A DNA stretch of 51,318 nucleotides from Candidatus Zixiibacteriota bacterium (GTDB taxonomy: Bacteria > RBG-13-66-14 > B26-G2 > WVWN01): contig JAUWLW010000020.1 in NCBI GenBank assembly GCA_030613505.1, positions 1 to 51,318 of the forward strand, in the 5' to 3' direction. Shown in pieces: positions 26,743 to 34,382 of the stretch. The notes below the pieces were generated by a model. The model did not search any database, was not told the origin of the DNA, and saw nothing but the letters and a program-made list of their open reading frames with translations. Positions within the stretch are counted from its first letter, which is position 1; each line of letters begins with the position of its first letter. Position numbers and translations under genes: made by a program.

Positions 26743-27620
26743 GGCTCGCCTCCTCTATCTTTCCTAAGCCGCATTAGGGAACGTAGGTTTTTTCTATCCC
26801 AACCGCTCTCTTGCGGCGTCTCCAACACCATGGGGAGGTCGCGGAGCGTCCGGTGGTTAATGATGCGTTTGAATCCTTCGCGGCCTATGGTCCCGTGCCC
26901 TATGTGCGCGTGGCGGTCAAGGCCGGAACCGGCCGCGGCCTTGGCGTCGTTGAGGTGTAGTAGTTTTATTTTGTCGACGCCGACGAACGCGTCGACTTCA
27001 GCCAGTATGTGTTCGAGGCCGGCGCCGCCGGTGGCCAGGTCGTAACCCATGGCGTGGGCGTGGCAAGTGTCGACGCACAGGCCGACGCGCCGCTGACCTT
27101 TCTTACCGATCATTTTATATAGAGTCGTGAGCTCGGTAAAGGTGGTTCCGACCTGGTTCGATTTACCGGCGGAGTTTTCCATTAAAATCGTGACGTTGGC
27201 TCGGGCCGTCTCTTCCGCGGCGCGGCGAATCGCGGCCGCCGCGCGCTCCCGGCCTATTTTCGCGCCGGCGCCGCGGTGGCTGCCGAGGTGCGTTACGAGG
27301 TATCGGCCCCCCAGGCGCGCCGTCGTCTCGACCGCCGCGGCCAGCGCCGCTACCGACTTTTCGTAGAGCTCGTCGTCGGCGGCGGCGAGGTTGGGGAGAT
27401 ACGGTAGGTGGACGAAGAACGGCTCGAGTTTCGCGCGCGTGACGGCGAGCTTAAATTCCTCGACATCTTCGGATGGGTGGGACTTTTGCCGCCAGCCTCG
27501 CGGGTTGGACGGGAATATCTGGAAAGTGGTACAACCTAACGCCGCGGCGCGTTCGGGGGCGAGGTAAACGCCGCCCGAAATCGATACGTGTACGCCCAGT
27601 AGGAACTTGCGCTTGGACAC
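26739..27620 (-). CDS. nfo: Endonuclease IV (AP endonuclease)
   Basis: This 293-residue TIM-barrel enzyme of AP endonuclease family 2 starts LLGVHVSISGGVYLAPERA. It carries the expected trinuclear zinc-site motifs: HLPYLPNL, VTHLGSH, MENSAGKSNQVG, CVDTCHAHAMGYD and HLNDAKAAAGSGLDRHAHIG. It cleaves DNA 5' to abasic sites in base excision repair. The length is typical. The start is GTG without a strong ribosome site. A terminator of the upstream secG gene separates the two, and the following membrane protein gene overlaps its stop. Confidence 0.95.
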   Translation of the reverse strand: MSKRKFLLGVHVSISGGVYLAPERAAALGCTTFQIFPSNPRGWRQKSHPSEDVEEFKLAVTRAKLEPFFVHLPYLPNLAAADDELYEKSVAALAAAVETTARLGGRYLVTHLGSHRGAGAKIGRERAAAAIRRAAEETARANVTILMENSAGKSNQVGTTFTELTTLYKMIGKKGQRRVGLCVDTCHAHAMGYDLATGGAGLEHILAEVDAFVGVDKIKLLHLNDAKAAAGSGLDRHAHIGHGTIGREGFKRIINHRTLRDLPMVLETPQESGWDRKNLRSLMRLRKDRGGEP

Positions 27621-27637
27621 CGTCGACGCCGCGAAAT

Positions 27638-27660
27638 CAAAAAGCCGCCCCGCGGGCGGC
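27638..27660 (-). terminator. Terminator of secG
   Basis: GCCGCCC-GCG-GGGCGGC is followed by TTTTTG on the minus strand, 18 nt after the secG stop. Confidence 0.75.
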
Positions 27661-27678
27661 TCGAGTGAAATTCTACGG

Positions 27679-28074
27679 TTATTCCGGAGAAGGTGGTGCT
27701 TCTTCCGTAGGTTGTTCTGTTTTCGTAGGTTCGCTCGGTTCGGTCGCTTTCCAAGGGCGCGACGGCTTGCCAGGCGTTTTTTCCGTCGTCTTCGTTTTGC
27801 TATCTTCCATCACGGACTTTCCGCCGCGCGGCATCGCCGATAACTTCGCGAGCACGAGCGACGTTACCATAAACATAATGGCTGCGGCCGTCGTAAGCTT
27901 TGTCAGGAACGTCCCGGGGCCCCGGCCGCCGAAAAAAGACTCCGAGGCGGCGCCGCCGCCGCCGAAGACGCCGGAAAGGCCGGCGCCTTTGCCCTTTTGC
28001 AGGAGGACGATCGCGATCATCGCCACTGCGAAGATTATGTGTGCCGTAATGGCTATCGGGTGAAGTGTATCCAT
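27679..28074 (-). CDS. secG: Preprotein translocase subunit SecG
   Basis: This 131-residue protein has two transmembrane helices. The SecG core is visible: IVLLQKGKGAGLSGVFGGG, then SESFFGGRGPGTFLTK and the second helix (AAAIMFMVTSLVLAKL). The C-terminal ~50 residues are a Lys/Thr/Glu/Pro-rich cytoplasmic tail, common in SecG of many phyla. It assists SecYE during export. AGGAG lies before the ATG. It lies just downstream of tpiA, the tpiA-secG order being widespread in bacteria. Confidence 0.93.
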   Translation of the reverse strand: MDTLHPIAITAHIIFAVAMIAIVLLQKGKGAGLSGVFGGGGAASESFFGGRGPGTFLTKLTTAAAIMFMVTSLVLAKLSAMPRGGKSVMEDSKTKTTEKTPGKPSRPWKATEPSEPTKTEQPTEEAPPSPE

Positions 28075-28128
28075 TTCAAACTCCTACGCGGAATATAACA
28101 TATTTTGGACCGACGGTCAACCGGCTTT

Positions 28129-28890
28129 CTATTCTTGGAACCTTATAATAGGGACGAACGTCTCGGCCTTAAGGCTCGCGCCGCCCACCAACGCGCCGTC
28201 GATGTCGGGTTCGGCCATGAGTTCCCGAACGTTGTCGGGCTTGACGCTGCCGCCGTAGAGGATCCGCGTCTTCTCGGCCGTCGCAGCGCCGAAGGTCTCC
28301 GCCAACGCCTCTCGGATCATGGCGTGAGCGTCCTGGGCGGCCTGGGGCGTGGCGGTTTTCCCGGTTCCGATGGCCCAGATCGGTTCGTACGCGATCGCCA
28401 CCGGCCCCAGGTCCTCCGCGCCCAACCCCTCCAAGCCGGCCCGGACTTGGCCGCGCACGACCTCTTTCCAGCTCGCGCCGGCCTCGCGTTCTTCCAACTT
28501 CTCGCCGACGCACAGGATTGGTTTTAGGTCGTGGGCGAGCGCGGCTTTCACTTTTCGATTAAGCGTTTCGGCCCTCTCGCCGAAGTACTGGCGGCGTTCG
28601 GAGTGGCCTACGAGGACGTAGGAGACGCCGAGCGCGACCAGCATGAGAGGCGAGACCTCGCCGGTGAATGCGCCCTGGTCTTCGTAGTACATGTTTTGGG
28701 CGCCCAGCGCGATAGGGGTGCCGGCGAGTTCCTCGGCCACCGCGGCGAGAGATGTAAACGGCGGACACACCAGGACGTCAACGCCCTCGACGCCGGCGAC
28801 GCCGTCGCGGAGCGCCCGGGCGAGATCCCGGGCCTCCTCCGGCGTCGTATACATTTTCCAATTTCCGGCTAAAAACGGCGTACGCGGCAT
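28129..28890 (-). CDS. tpiA: Triosephosphate isomerase
   Basis: This 253-residue TIM barrel has the active-site residues in place: Asn/Lys in AGNWKMYT, His in VGHSERRQYF and Glu in IAYEPIWAIGTGK, plus the phosphate loop ILYGGSVKPDN. It interconverts dihydroxyacetone phosphate and glyceraldehyde 3-phosphate. GGAGGG precedes the ATG. The cupin gene and a truncated second tpiA lie just upstream, and secG follows 54 nt downstream. Confidence 0.97.
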   Translation of the reverse strand: MPRTPFLAGNWKMYTTPEEARDLARALRDGVAGVEGVDVLVCPPFTSLAAVAEELAGTPIALGAQNMYYEDQGAFTGEVSPLMLVALGVSYVLVGHSERRQYFGERAETLNRKVKAALAHDLKPILCVGEKLEEREAGASWKEVVRGQVRAGLEGLGAEDLGPVAIAYEPIWAIGTGKTATPQAAQDAHAMIREALAETFGAATAEKTRILYGGSVKPDNVRELMAEPDIDGALVGGASLKAETFVPIIRFQE

Positions 28891-28936
28891 TTGTTCCCTC
28901 CGGTTTGTGTTAATCGCAGTCGTGCTATGCGAGGGC

Positions 28937-29272
28937 TTAGTCGCGGATCATAATTAACAGCATTTTGAATCGGCCCCGGGCCTGCAACGCATGCGGTTTG
29001 TGCGCGGGCATAATAATCATATCTCCGGCTTGGAGGTGGTGCGGCTCCCCGGCGATTGTGATTTCAACCTCTCCCTCGGAAACGTAGACTAACGCCTCGA
29101 ACGGCGCCGTATGTTCGCTCAACCCCTGGTCCGCGTCGAAGGCGAAGAGGGTTACGGTCCCGATTTTCTTGTCTACGATGGCCCGGCTGACGACGGCGGC
29201 GTCTTGATACTCCACCAGGGCCGCGAGCTTTTCGACGGTTCCCGGCGTGACGGTTTTCGATCGATTATTCAA
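28937..29272 (-). CDS. Small cupin-domain protein
   Basis: The start was set at a TTG (29270-29272) preceded by CAGGAG; the longer upstream frame is an artefact that runs through the tpiA relic. The 111-residue product is a single cupin barrel: motif 1 around GLSEHTAPFEALVYVSEGE and motif 2 around LQAGDMIIMPAHKPHALQA supply the likely metal ligands (His, Glu, His). Such stand-alone cupins bind a metal and often a small molecule. Its substrate is unknown. It lies 46 nt upstream of tpiA and may be co-transcribed with it. Confidence 0.82.
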   Translation of the reverse strand: MNNRSKTVTPGTVEKLAALVEYQDAAVVSRAIVDKKIGTVTLFAFDADQGLSEHTAPFEALVYVSEGEVEITIAGEPHHLQAGDMIIMPAHKPHALQARGRFKMLLIMIRD

Positions 29273-29289
29273 TTTCGGACTCCTGAACG

Positions 29290-29409
29290 CTATATAAGGG
29301 AGTTGAGGCGCCGCGCGGCGCTTTCGCGGACGGCACGCGCTAGTCGGCGTGCTTCCTCCGCGTTCGTATGCATCTTCCAGTTCGCGGCGACGAGCGGCTT
29401 CCGTAACAT
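29290..29409 (-). pseudogene. Truncated second triosephosphate isomerase (N-terminal fragment)
   Basis: The frame starts at ATG 29407-29409 with GAGGT upstream and reads MLRKPLVAANWKMHTNAEEA, then RRLARAVRESAARRLNSLI and a TAG stop. It matches the first ~30 residues of the intact TpiA (PFLAGNWKMYTTPEEA, LARALRDG) and keeps the catalytic Asn and Lys. The rest of the barrel is absent. It is a relic of a duplicated tpiA, with the cupin gene 17 nt downstream; its expression signals may now serve the cupin gene. Confidence 0.8.
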
Positions 29410-29606
29410 AATGAGCGTTACCTCGTTTCGGGTTTGCCGAAAATCTTAAATGGGATCGCAAAGAACCGCGGGTAATATAATTAAAATCGTATATATTTTC
29501 AAGCTTAAAACACTCGGCCGAAATTTCCTTTTAATTTTAGCTTTCATCGGTTATATTTACGAGTTCGGTCGAGAATGTTCGGAACGAGCCGTTGAAGGAA
29601 TCGTCT

Positions 29607-31931
29607 TTGGAACCCCGGATAGAAATCCCGACGCGCAACGTCGCCGCGGAGTTGACCCTCGCCGAAGAGCTTACCGTAGACCCGGGCCTCGCGCAAGTGC
29701 TGTACGCCCGCGGCATACGGGATGCCGACGCGGCGCGACGTTTTCTTTTACCGGACGCCGCTTCGCTTACGCCGCCGTCCGATTTCCCGGACCTGGGGGA
29801 GGCGGCCGAACTCATCGTAGAACGTTGCCGCGACGGAAAAACTTTCTTCGTCGCCGGCGACTACGACGTCGACGGCCTCGCGGCCACGGCGCTTTTGGTT
29901 ATCGTACTCCGGCGATTAGGGGCGACGGTGCGTTATTACATACCGGACCGTCTGAGCGAGGGTTACGACGTTACCGCGGCGACGGTCGCCAGAGCGGTCG
30001 ACGCCGGGGCGGACGTTTTGATTACCGCGGACTGCGGTAGCCGCGCACACGACGCCTTGGCGGCGGCGCGGCGGGAAGGCCTCGCCGTCGTCGTAACCGA
30101 CCATCACCGTTTGGACGAAACGCTGCCGCCGGCGGACGCCGTTATTACGTCCCAACGACTGGCCGAAGGCCACCCGGCGCGCGGCTTCGCGGGCGTCGGC
30201 GTCGCGTATAAATTGGCCGAAGAAGTTTTGCGCCGAAGCGGCGCATCGCTGGACGCTGCGTCGCTTCTGCCTCTGGTAGCGGTCGGGACCGTTTGCGACG
30301 TCGTGGACCTCAAAGACGAAAATAGGACACTCGTATCCGCCGGCTTGAAGAGATTTCCGGGCGAATTATTCCCCGGCCTTGCGGCCCTTTTGGCCGAGAG
30401 TAGCGTAGAGGCCCCCGTGACGTCGTGGCACCTCGCTTTCATGGTGGGGCCGAGGTTGAATGCCGCCGGCCGGCTGGGCCACGCGACGTACGCGTTGGAA
30501 CTCCTTCTCGCGGAAGAAGATGGGCGTGCCCGCGCGCTCGCCCGGAAGCTTGAGGATTTCAATACGCGGCGGCGGGCTTTGGAGAAGCGGGTCGCGGCCG
30601 ACGCGATGGAGAAAGGCGCGGCGCAAGTAGCTTCCGGGGGGCGTTCGGTAGTACTTTGGGGCAAGGGGTGGCACCCGGGCGTCGTCGGCATCGTGGCGTC
30701 GCGAGTGGTCGAGCGCTTCTTTCGGCCCGCCGTGCTAATAGCCGTAGATGGGGGCGTGGGGCGCGGGTCTTGCCGGAGCGTCCCGGCGTTCGACGTACAC
30801 GACGCACTTGCGGGTTTGGAGCAATATCTGGTACGGTTCGGCGGCCACCGGCTCGCGGCCGGTTTCGAAATCGAAGAGGTGAATATCCCGGCGTTCGCGG
30901 ACGCATTTGAGGTTTACGCCGCGGAACGCCTTGACGACGAGGCGCTGCGCCCGGAGGTACGCGTCGACGGCTATTTACCGCTACAAGCCGTGAATGGGGC
31001 CCTTGTTTACGACCTTGGGTTGCTCGAGCCGGTGGGTCAGGGCAACCCGGCGGCGGCCTTCTACACCAAGACGCTTGTCGCCGAGGAAACGCAGCGCGTT
31101 TTTAAGAACGCGCACCTCGAGGTTATCGCTGTGGCCGGGCCGGCGAAGGTTCGGGCTATAGGCTTCAACCTCGCTCGCGACGGCGAGATGCTTGAACGCG
31201 GCGAATACGGCTTAGTCCACACGCCGACGTTGGACACGTGGCGGGACCGGGAAAGGGTGGAGTTAAGGCTCGAACATATATTACCGGTTCCGCCGGGCGG
31301 CAGCGAAAGGGAACCGGCAAAAATCGTGGACGAGAGGGGTCAACGCCGACCGCGTGGGGAATGGGCGTGCGAGCCGACGGCGGACGTTATTTTCGGCTTT
31401 CCGAGCCAAGAGCTTCCGGCTTGCGGGTGCGAGTTCGTCGAATATGCGGGTATCGTCGAGGCGAAGCGTCGGTATTGCCGGGTATGGGTGGCGGCGCCGC
31501 CTTTCGACGCGCACCGGTTGACGATGTTGTTGGACGCTGCGGAAGAAGCCGTTCTGGCGTACGGCGACGCCGAGGCGCAGGCTGCCCGAGAGTTCCTCGC
31601 GCGGTATTACCCCGACCGTGATATGTTGGCCGTGTTGTATCGCGAGCTGCGGGCGCGCGGGCTTTCGCCGCCGGAGAGTGAAGACGCGGGTGTGCGCCGC
31701 GCGCTCGAGGTATTCCGCGAATTAGATCTGATCGAGGACGTTGACGGCGGCGTGATCGCAATCGACGACGGTTTGTCGCCGTCCGCGGGCCGAAAGGCGC
31801 TCGATGATTCGCCCTTGTTCCGCCGGTGCCAACGTCGGCGGGAGGAGGCCGAAAGGTTCGTCGCGGCTATGTGCGAGTGGCCCGTCGCGGCCTTGGAAGA
31901 TTTCGCGCGGGACCTTTCGTTCGCTGCTTAA
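29607..31931 (+). CDS. recJ: Single-stranded-DNA-specific exonuclease RecJ
   Basis: The protein of about 774 residues has the DHH phosphoesterase motifs FVAGDYDVDGLAA, LITADCGS and VVTDHHRLDE. DHHA1 follows with GKGWHPGVVGIVASRVVER and the nucleic-acid-binding GGHRLAAGF. The OB-fold domain ends around residue 560. A C-terminal extension of ~200 residues (FGFPSQELPACGCEF onward) is present, as in the longer RecJ forms. It degrades single-stranded DNA 5' to 3' in recombination and repair. The TTG at 29607 was chosen because AAGGA lies 7 nt upstream; a TTG 15 nt earlier has no site. It is divergent from the cupin gene. Confidence 0.93.
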   Translation: MEPRIEIPTRNVAAELTLAEELTVDPGLAQVLYARGIRDADAARRFLLPDAASLTPPSDFPDLGEAAELIVERCRDGKTFFVAGDYDVDGLAATALLVIVLRRLGATVRYYIPDRLSEGYDVTAATVARAVDAGADVLITADCGSRAHDALAAARREGLAVVVTDHHRLDETLPPADAVITSQRLAEGHPARGFAGVGVAYKLAEEVLRRSGASLDAASLLPLVAVGTVCDVVDLKDENRTLVSAGLKRFPGELFPGLAALLAESSVEAPVTSWHLAFMVGPRLNAAGRLGHATYALELLLAEEDGRARALARKLEDFNTRRRALEKRVAADAMEKGAAQVASGGRSVVLWGKGWHPGVVGIVASRVVERFFRPAVLIAVDGGVGRGSCRSVPAFDVHDALAGLEQYLVRFGGHRLAAGFEIEEVNIPAFADAFEVYAAERLDDEALRPEVRVDGYLPLQAVNGALVYDLGLLEPVGQGNPAAAFYTKTLVAEETQRVFKNAHLEVIAVAGPAKVRAIGFNLARDGEMLERGEYGLVHTPTLDTWRDRERVELRLEHILPVPPGGSEREPAKIVDERGQRRPRGEWACEPTADVIFGFPSQELPACGCEFVEYAGIVEAKRRYCRVWVAAPPFDAHRLTMLLDAAEEAVLAYGDAEAQAAREFLARYYPDRDMLAVLYRELRARGLSPPESEDAGVRRALEVFRELDLIEDVDGGVIAIDDGLSPSAGRKALDDSPLFRRCQRRREEAERFVAAMCEWPVAALEDFARDLSFAA

Positions 31932-31993
31932 CCGCGATAAGTCGCCGGGTCTCCTTTGGGATATATGGCGTTCTATTTTGAAGGAATAGCTAA

Positions 31994-32449
31994 GTGATAC
32001 GCATCGCCGCCGTTCACCCGGACGTAATCGCCGGCGAACGTTTGAGGTTGGGGACGCCTCGCTTCAACGCCGAATGGCTCGAGCTTTTCAACGCCGGCGG
32101 CGGCCCGGCAGACGTGTACGGGTACTTTGTAGTAAACGGCCGCGGCGAAGGGTTAACCATCGAATTGCCTCGGCGTAAAGCGTTGGTATTGGGGCCGTAC
32201 CAAGCGTTGGTGATATTCTCGGGTTTCCCCGACAACCCCGCCGACCCGGCGGTATGTTACCTTGCGAACCAGGCGACGCGGCTTTTCCTCAAGCGCGATT
32301 CTTATTTCTGGGACGCGGAGGAAGATAACGTATACCTCTACTCGTCGCGCGAGGCTTACGCTGAAAACCCCGAAGGGTACGTCGACTATTACCATTATAA
32401 ACGGCGTTCCGCCAAAATAATCATAAAACAGAAATCTTCGCGAAGGTGA
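31994..32449 (+). CDS. Lamin-tail-domain (LTD) protein without signal peptide
   Basis: This 151-residue protein consists almost entirely of one LTD-like immunoglobulin fold: AEWLELFNAGGGPADVYGY, VVNGRGEGLTIE and LGPYQALVIFSGF are the hallmark strands. LTDs are usually found on secreted or nuclear proteins; here no signal peptide or membrane helix is seen, so it is predicted to be cytoplasmic. It starts with GTG preceded by AAGGA. It lies between recJ and the M24 peptidase gene, which begins 6 nt after its stop, so the three are probably one operon. The function is unknown. Confidence 0.7.
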   Translation: MIRIAAVHPDVIAGERLRLGTPRFNAEWLELFNAGGGPADVYGYFVVNGRGEGLTIELPRRKALVLGPYQALVIFSGFPDNPADPAVCYLANQATRLFLKRDSYFWDAEEDNVYLYSSREAYAENPEGYVDYYHYKRRSAKIIIKQKSSRR

Positions 32450-32455
32450 TAACGT

Positions 32456-33601
32456 ATGGACGGCATCGATTCGGCTTCGTTCCGGCGCCGTTTCTTCAGG
32501 GAGAAACGGGCCCAGCTCGAGCGCTTGCTCGAGCAGCCTTTGCTTTTATATTGGGGCCGGTGGGATGGGCCCAACGTCCGCGCGCTGACGTTGGCCGAGG
32601 GGTTTACGAGGCCGACTTTTCTTTTATGCGAGGCCGGCGGCGCGACGACGGCGTTCGTTCAAAAAATCGAGGTCGACGAGCTGGCGCCGTTGTCCGGTGA
32701 GATGGAGTTGATTACGTACGGCGCGGTCGCCGAACTCGAAGAAAAGCTGGCGTCCTATCTTAAAAAGTTCGACGACGTTGTGGTCGAAGCCTCGGCGAAT
32801 TTTCCCGCGCTCGACCGTCTGCCGCCGCATTACTTCAAATTCGTATCTTCGATCGCGACGGTTCGAGAGTGCGACGACGTGCTCGTACCGTTCCGGGCGT
32901 TGAAGTCGCCGCTCGAGCTCGCGTTGATGAAAAGAGCTTCGGACGCTACGTTGGCGGTTTTCGCCGAACTCGAGGAAAGGGTCCGGCCCGGCGTGGCGGA
33001 GGAGGACGTAGTGGACTTCGTCCTCCACAGGGCGATCGACGCCGGCGGCGCTCCGGCGTACTTCCCGATCGTAGCGTCCGGCGCGCGTTCGCAGTACCCT
33101 CATCCGCAACGGCGTTCGGGGAAGAAAATCGAGGCCGGCGAGCGCGTAGTCATCGACTACGGCGTCGACGTGTGGGGCTACAAAGCGGACGTTACGCGAA
33201 CGTACGTCGCCGGCGGCGACGCGAGCGCGGACCCGTACTACGACATTAGCGTGGAATTGGTTTCGTTCTTGCGCCGGGCCGACCTTAGCGCGATGACGCC
33301 GCTCGAGCTCGGCCGGGAGGTCGCGCGCATGGTCGAGGAAGCGGGGTTGAGCGACCGCGAGCGCCACGGCTACGGCCACGGCCTGGGCGTAGAAACCCAC
33401 GACCCTTATCCGTACGTCGTAGCGAAGGCGATGCCGTGGTTGGACCGCCCGTTCGAGGACACCATGGTCTTTACGTTCGAGCCCGGCTTCTATGACGAGC
33501 GGGGCGGCTTCCGCATCGAGGACGACTACGTCGTGTCGGGGGGGCGGGCCGTTCCGTTCCAGGAGTTCGAGCCGCCGACGACGCTGCCCGAAGGACTATA
33601 A
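32456..33601 (+). CDS. M24 family metallopeptidase (Xaa-Pro aminopeptidase/dipeptidase type)
   Basis: This 381-residue protein has an N-terminal creatinase-like domain (about 1-150) and a pita-bread catalytic domain. The five metal ligands are recognisable: Asp in VIDYGVD (~232), Asp in KADVTRTY (~245), His in GYGHGLGVETHD (~308), Glu in FTFEPGFY (~341) and Glu in FRIEDDYVV (~356). It would remove or cleave N-terminal residues next to proline in the cytoplasm. GAAGGTG precedes the ATG, and the LTD gene ends 6 nt upstream. The exact specificity (PepP or PepQ) is not clear. Confidence 0.9.
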   Translation: MDGIDSASFRRRFFREKRAQLERLLEQPLLLYWGRWDGPNVRALTLAEGFTRPTFLLCEAGGATTAFVQKIEVDELAPLSGEMELITYGAVAELEEKLASYLKKFDDVVVEASANFPALDRLPPHYFKFVSSIATVRECDDVLVPFRALKSPLELALMKRASDATLAVFAELEERVRPGVAEEDVVDFVLHRAIDAGGAPAYFPIVASGARSQYPHPQRRSGKKIEAGERVVIDYGVDVWGYKADVTRTYVAGGDASADPYYDISVELVSFLRRADLSAMTPLELGREVARMVEEAGLSDRERHGYGHGLGVETHDPYPYVVAKAMPWLDRPFEDTMVFTFEPGFYDERGGFRIEDDYVVSGGRAVPFQEFEPPTTLPEGL

Positions 33602-33823
33602 TTTCGGGCGTCGTTTCTTCCACGTGACTTCGGTACGTTTTATTTCGTGGTGCGGGAAACCGTCCGGGCTCGCTAGGTAAAACCGTTGTAATACGTTATT
33701 ATTTAAAAACAGGTCATGGGTGACGAGCAAGTGAAAAGGAACTGCCGGAGAAGTATTCGTGGGCGAGTGACCGAAGGGGAATTCATTACTTTTTTTCTTG
33801 ACATAAAGGTTTCGCTGGGTTAG
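33596..33823 (-). other. Open minus-strand frame of unknown identity (possible gene remnant)
   Basis: Convergent with the M24 gene, the minus strand has a ~75-codon open frame that looks protein-like: FPFGHSPTNTSPAVPFHLL, VTHDLFLNNNVLQRFYLAS, PDGFPHHEIKRTEVTWKKRR. No good start or ribosome site is seen. LLVTHDLFLNNNV is reminiscent of the H-loop of ABC ATPases, but the following residues are not. It may be the 3' end of a lost gene or a chance frame; it overlaps the promoter of the small gene at 33889. Confidence 0.25.
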
Positions 33824-33842
33824 GTTAACCGCGAACCTAACC
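33798..33842 (+). promoter_or_regulatory. Promoter with overlapping palindrome (iron-box-like) upstream of the small basic gene
   Basis: TTGACA (33798-33803), 17 nt and TAGGTT (33821-33826) form a promoter. Overlapping the -10 is a perfect inverted repeat, GGTTAGGTT (33818-33826) and AACCTAACC (33834-33842), 7 nt apart. Its TTAGGTT/AACCTAA arms match the arms of the classical DtxR/IdeR box, though the spacing is 2 nt longer. The AATTA-type remainder of 33602-33797 shows only the minus-strand open frame above. Confidence 0.5.
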
Positions 33843-33888
33843 GCTACCAGCGACTAACCGAAAGTTAACCCGTGCGGGAGGTATAATA

Positions 33889-34122
33889 ATGCCGTTTTAT
33901 GTGCGTACAGGTAGCAAGACGTACCACTCCCAGACGAGTTGTTCCAGAGTACCGAGGAACGTCAAGACCAACGCCGGGTGGGCGGTACGTACCCGCAGAC
34001 CGAAGGCCAAGATGTGCATCGAGTGCGCGGCCAAGGCGAAGCCGAAGGCCAGGCCGAAGAAGAGGGTAACCGGGAAGAAGTCCGTAGTCAGGAAGAGGAC
34101 GCGGAGAACTAGAAGGAAGTAG
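33889..34122 (+). CDS. Small basic protein with Cys/His metal-site pattern
   Basis: This 77-residue protein begins MPFYVRTGSKTYHSQTSCSR and has a C-x2-C pair (KMCIECAAK). The pattern Y-H-x4-C ... C-x2-C resembles the small metal-binding fold of the Ada N-terminal kind (Y-H-x-x-x-C ... C-x-x-C). The C-terminal third is almost pure Lys/Arg (KKRVTGKKSVVRKRTRR), suggesting nucleic acid binding. GGGAGG precedes the ATG and a strong terminator follows, so it is monocistronic and probably well expressed. The function is unknown; a zinc- or iron-linked nucleic-acid-binding protein is a guess. Confidence 0.7.
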   Translation: MPFYVRTGSKTYHSQTSCSRVPRNVKTNAGWAVRTRRPKAKMCIECAAKAKPKARPKKRVTGKKSVVRKRTRRTRRK

Positions 34123-34150
34123 TAGCGTTGACATTACGGTTTGGTTAAGT

Positions 34151-34176
34151 GCCGAGGCCGGTGGCCTCGGCTTTTT
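34151..34176 (+). terminator. Terminator of the small basic gene
   Basis: GCCGAGGCC-GGT-GGCCTCGGC followed by TTTTT. Confidence 0.9.
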
Positions 34177-34221
34177 CTCGAACTTGCTAGCGGTTGCCGG
34201 GATCGCGGTAAGCGTTTTCAC

Positions 34222-34250
34222 TTGATTAAACCGGCGCCGTGTGCTATAAG
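34222..34250 (+). promoter_or_regulatory. Promoter of tRNA-Ile
   Basis: TTGATT (34222-34227), 17 nt, TATAAG (34245-34250), 10 nt before the tRNA 5' end. Confidence 0.75.
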
Positions 34251-34259
34251 TAGAAGGAA

Positions 34260-34335
34260 GGGCCTATAGCTCAGCTGTGGTTAGAGCGCGCGCCTGATAA
34301 GCGCGAGGTCACAGGTTCGACTCCTGTTAGGCCCA
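34260..34335 (+). tRNA. tRNA-Ile (anticodon GAT)
   Basis: A full cloverleaf is present: acceptor GGGCCTA/TAGGCCC, D-arm AGCTCAG, anticodon loop CTGATAA with GAT, and T-arm ACAGG-TTCGACT-CCTGT. CCA is not encoded. It has its own promoter and terminator, and is not in an rRNA operon, where tRNA-Ile is often found. Confidence 0.97.
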
Positions 34336-34339
34336 CAGG

Positions 34340-34362
34340 GCCCGCTGCCGGCGGGCTTTTTT
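34340..34362 (+). terminator. Terminator of tRNA-Ile
   Basis: GCCCGC-TGCCG-GCGGGC followed by TTTTTT. Confidence 0.9.
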
Positions 34363-34382
34363 ACGTGAAGACATGAGTCGCT

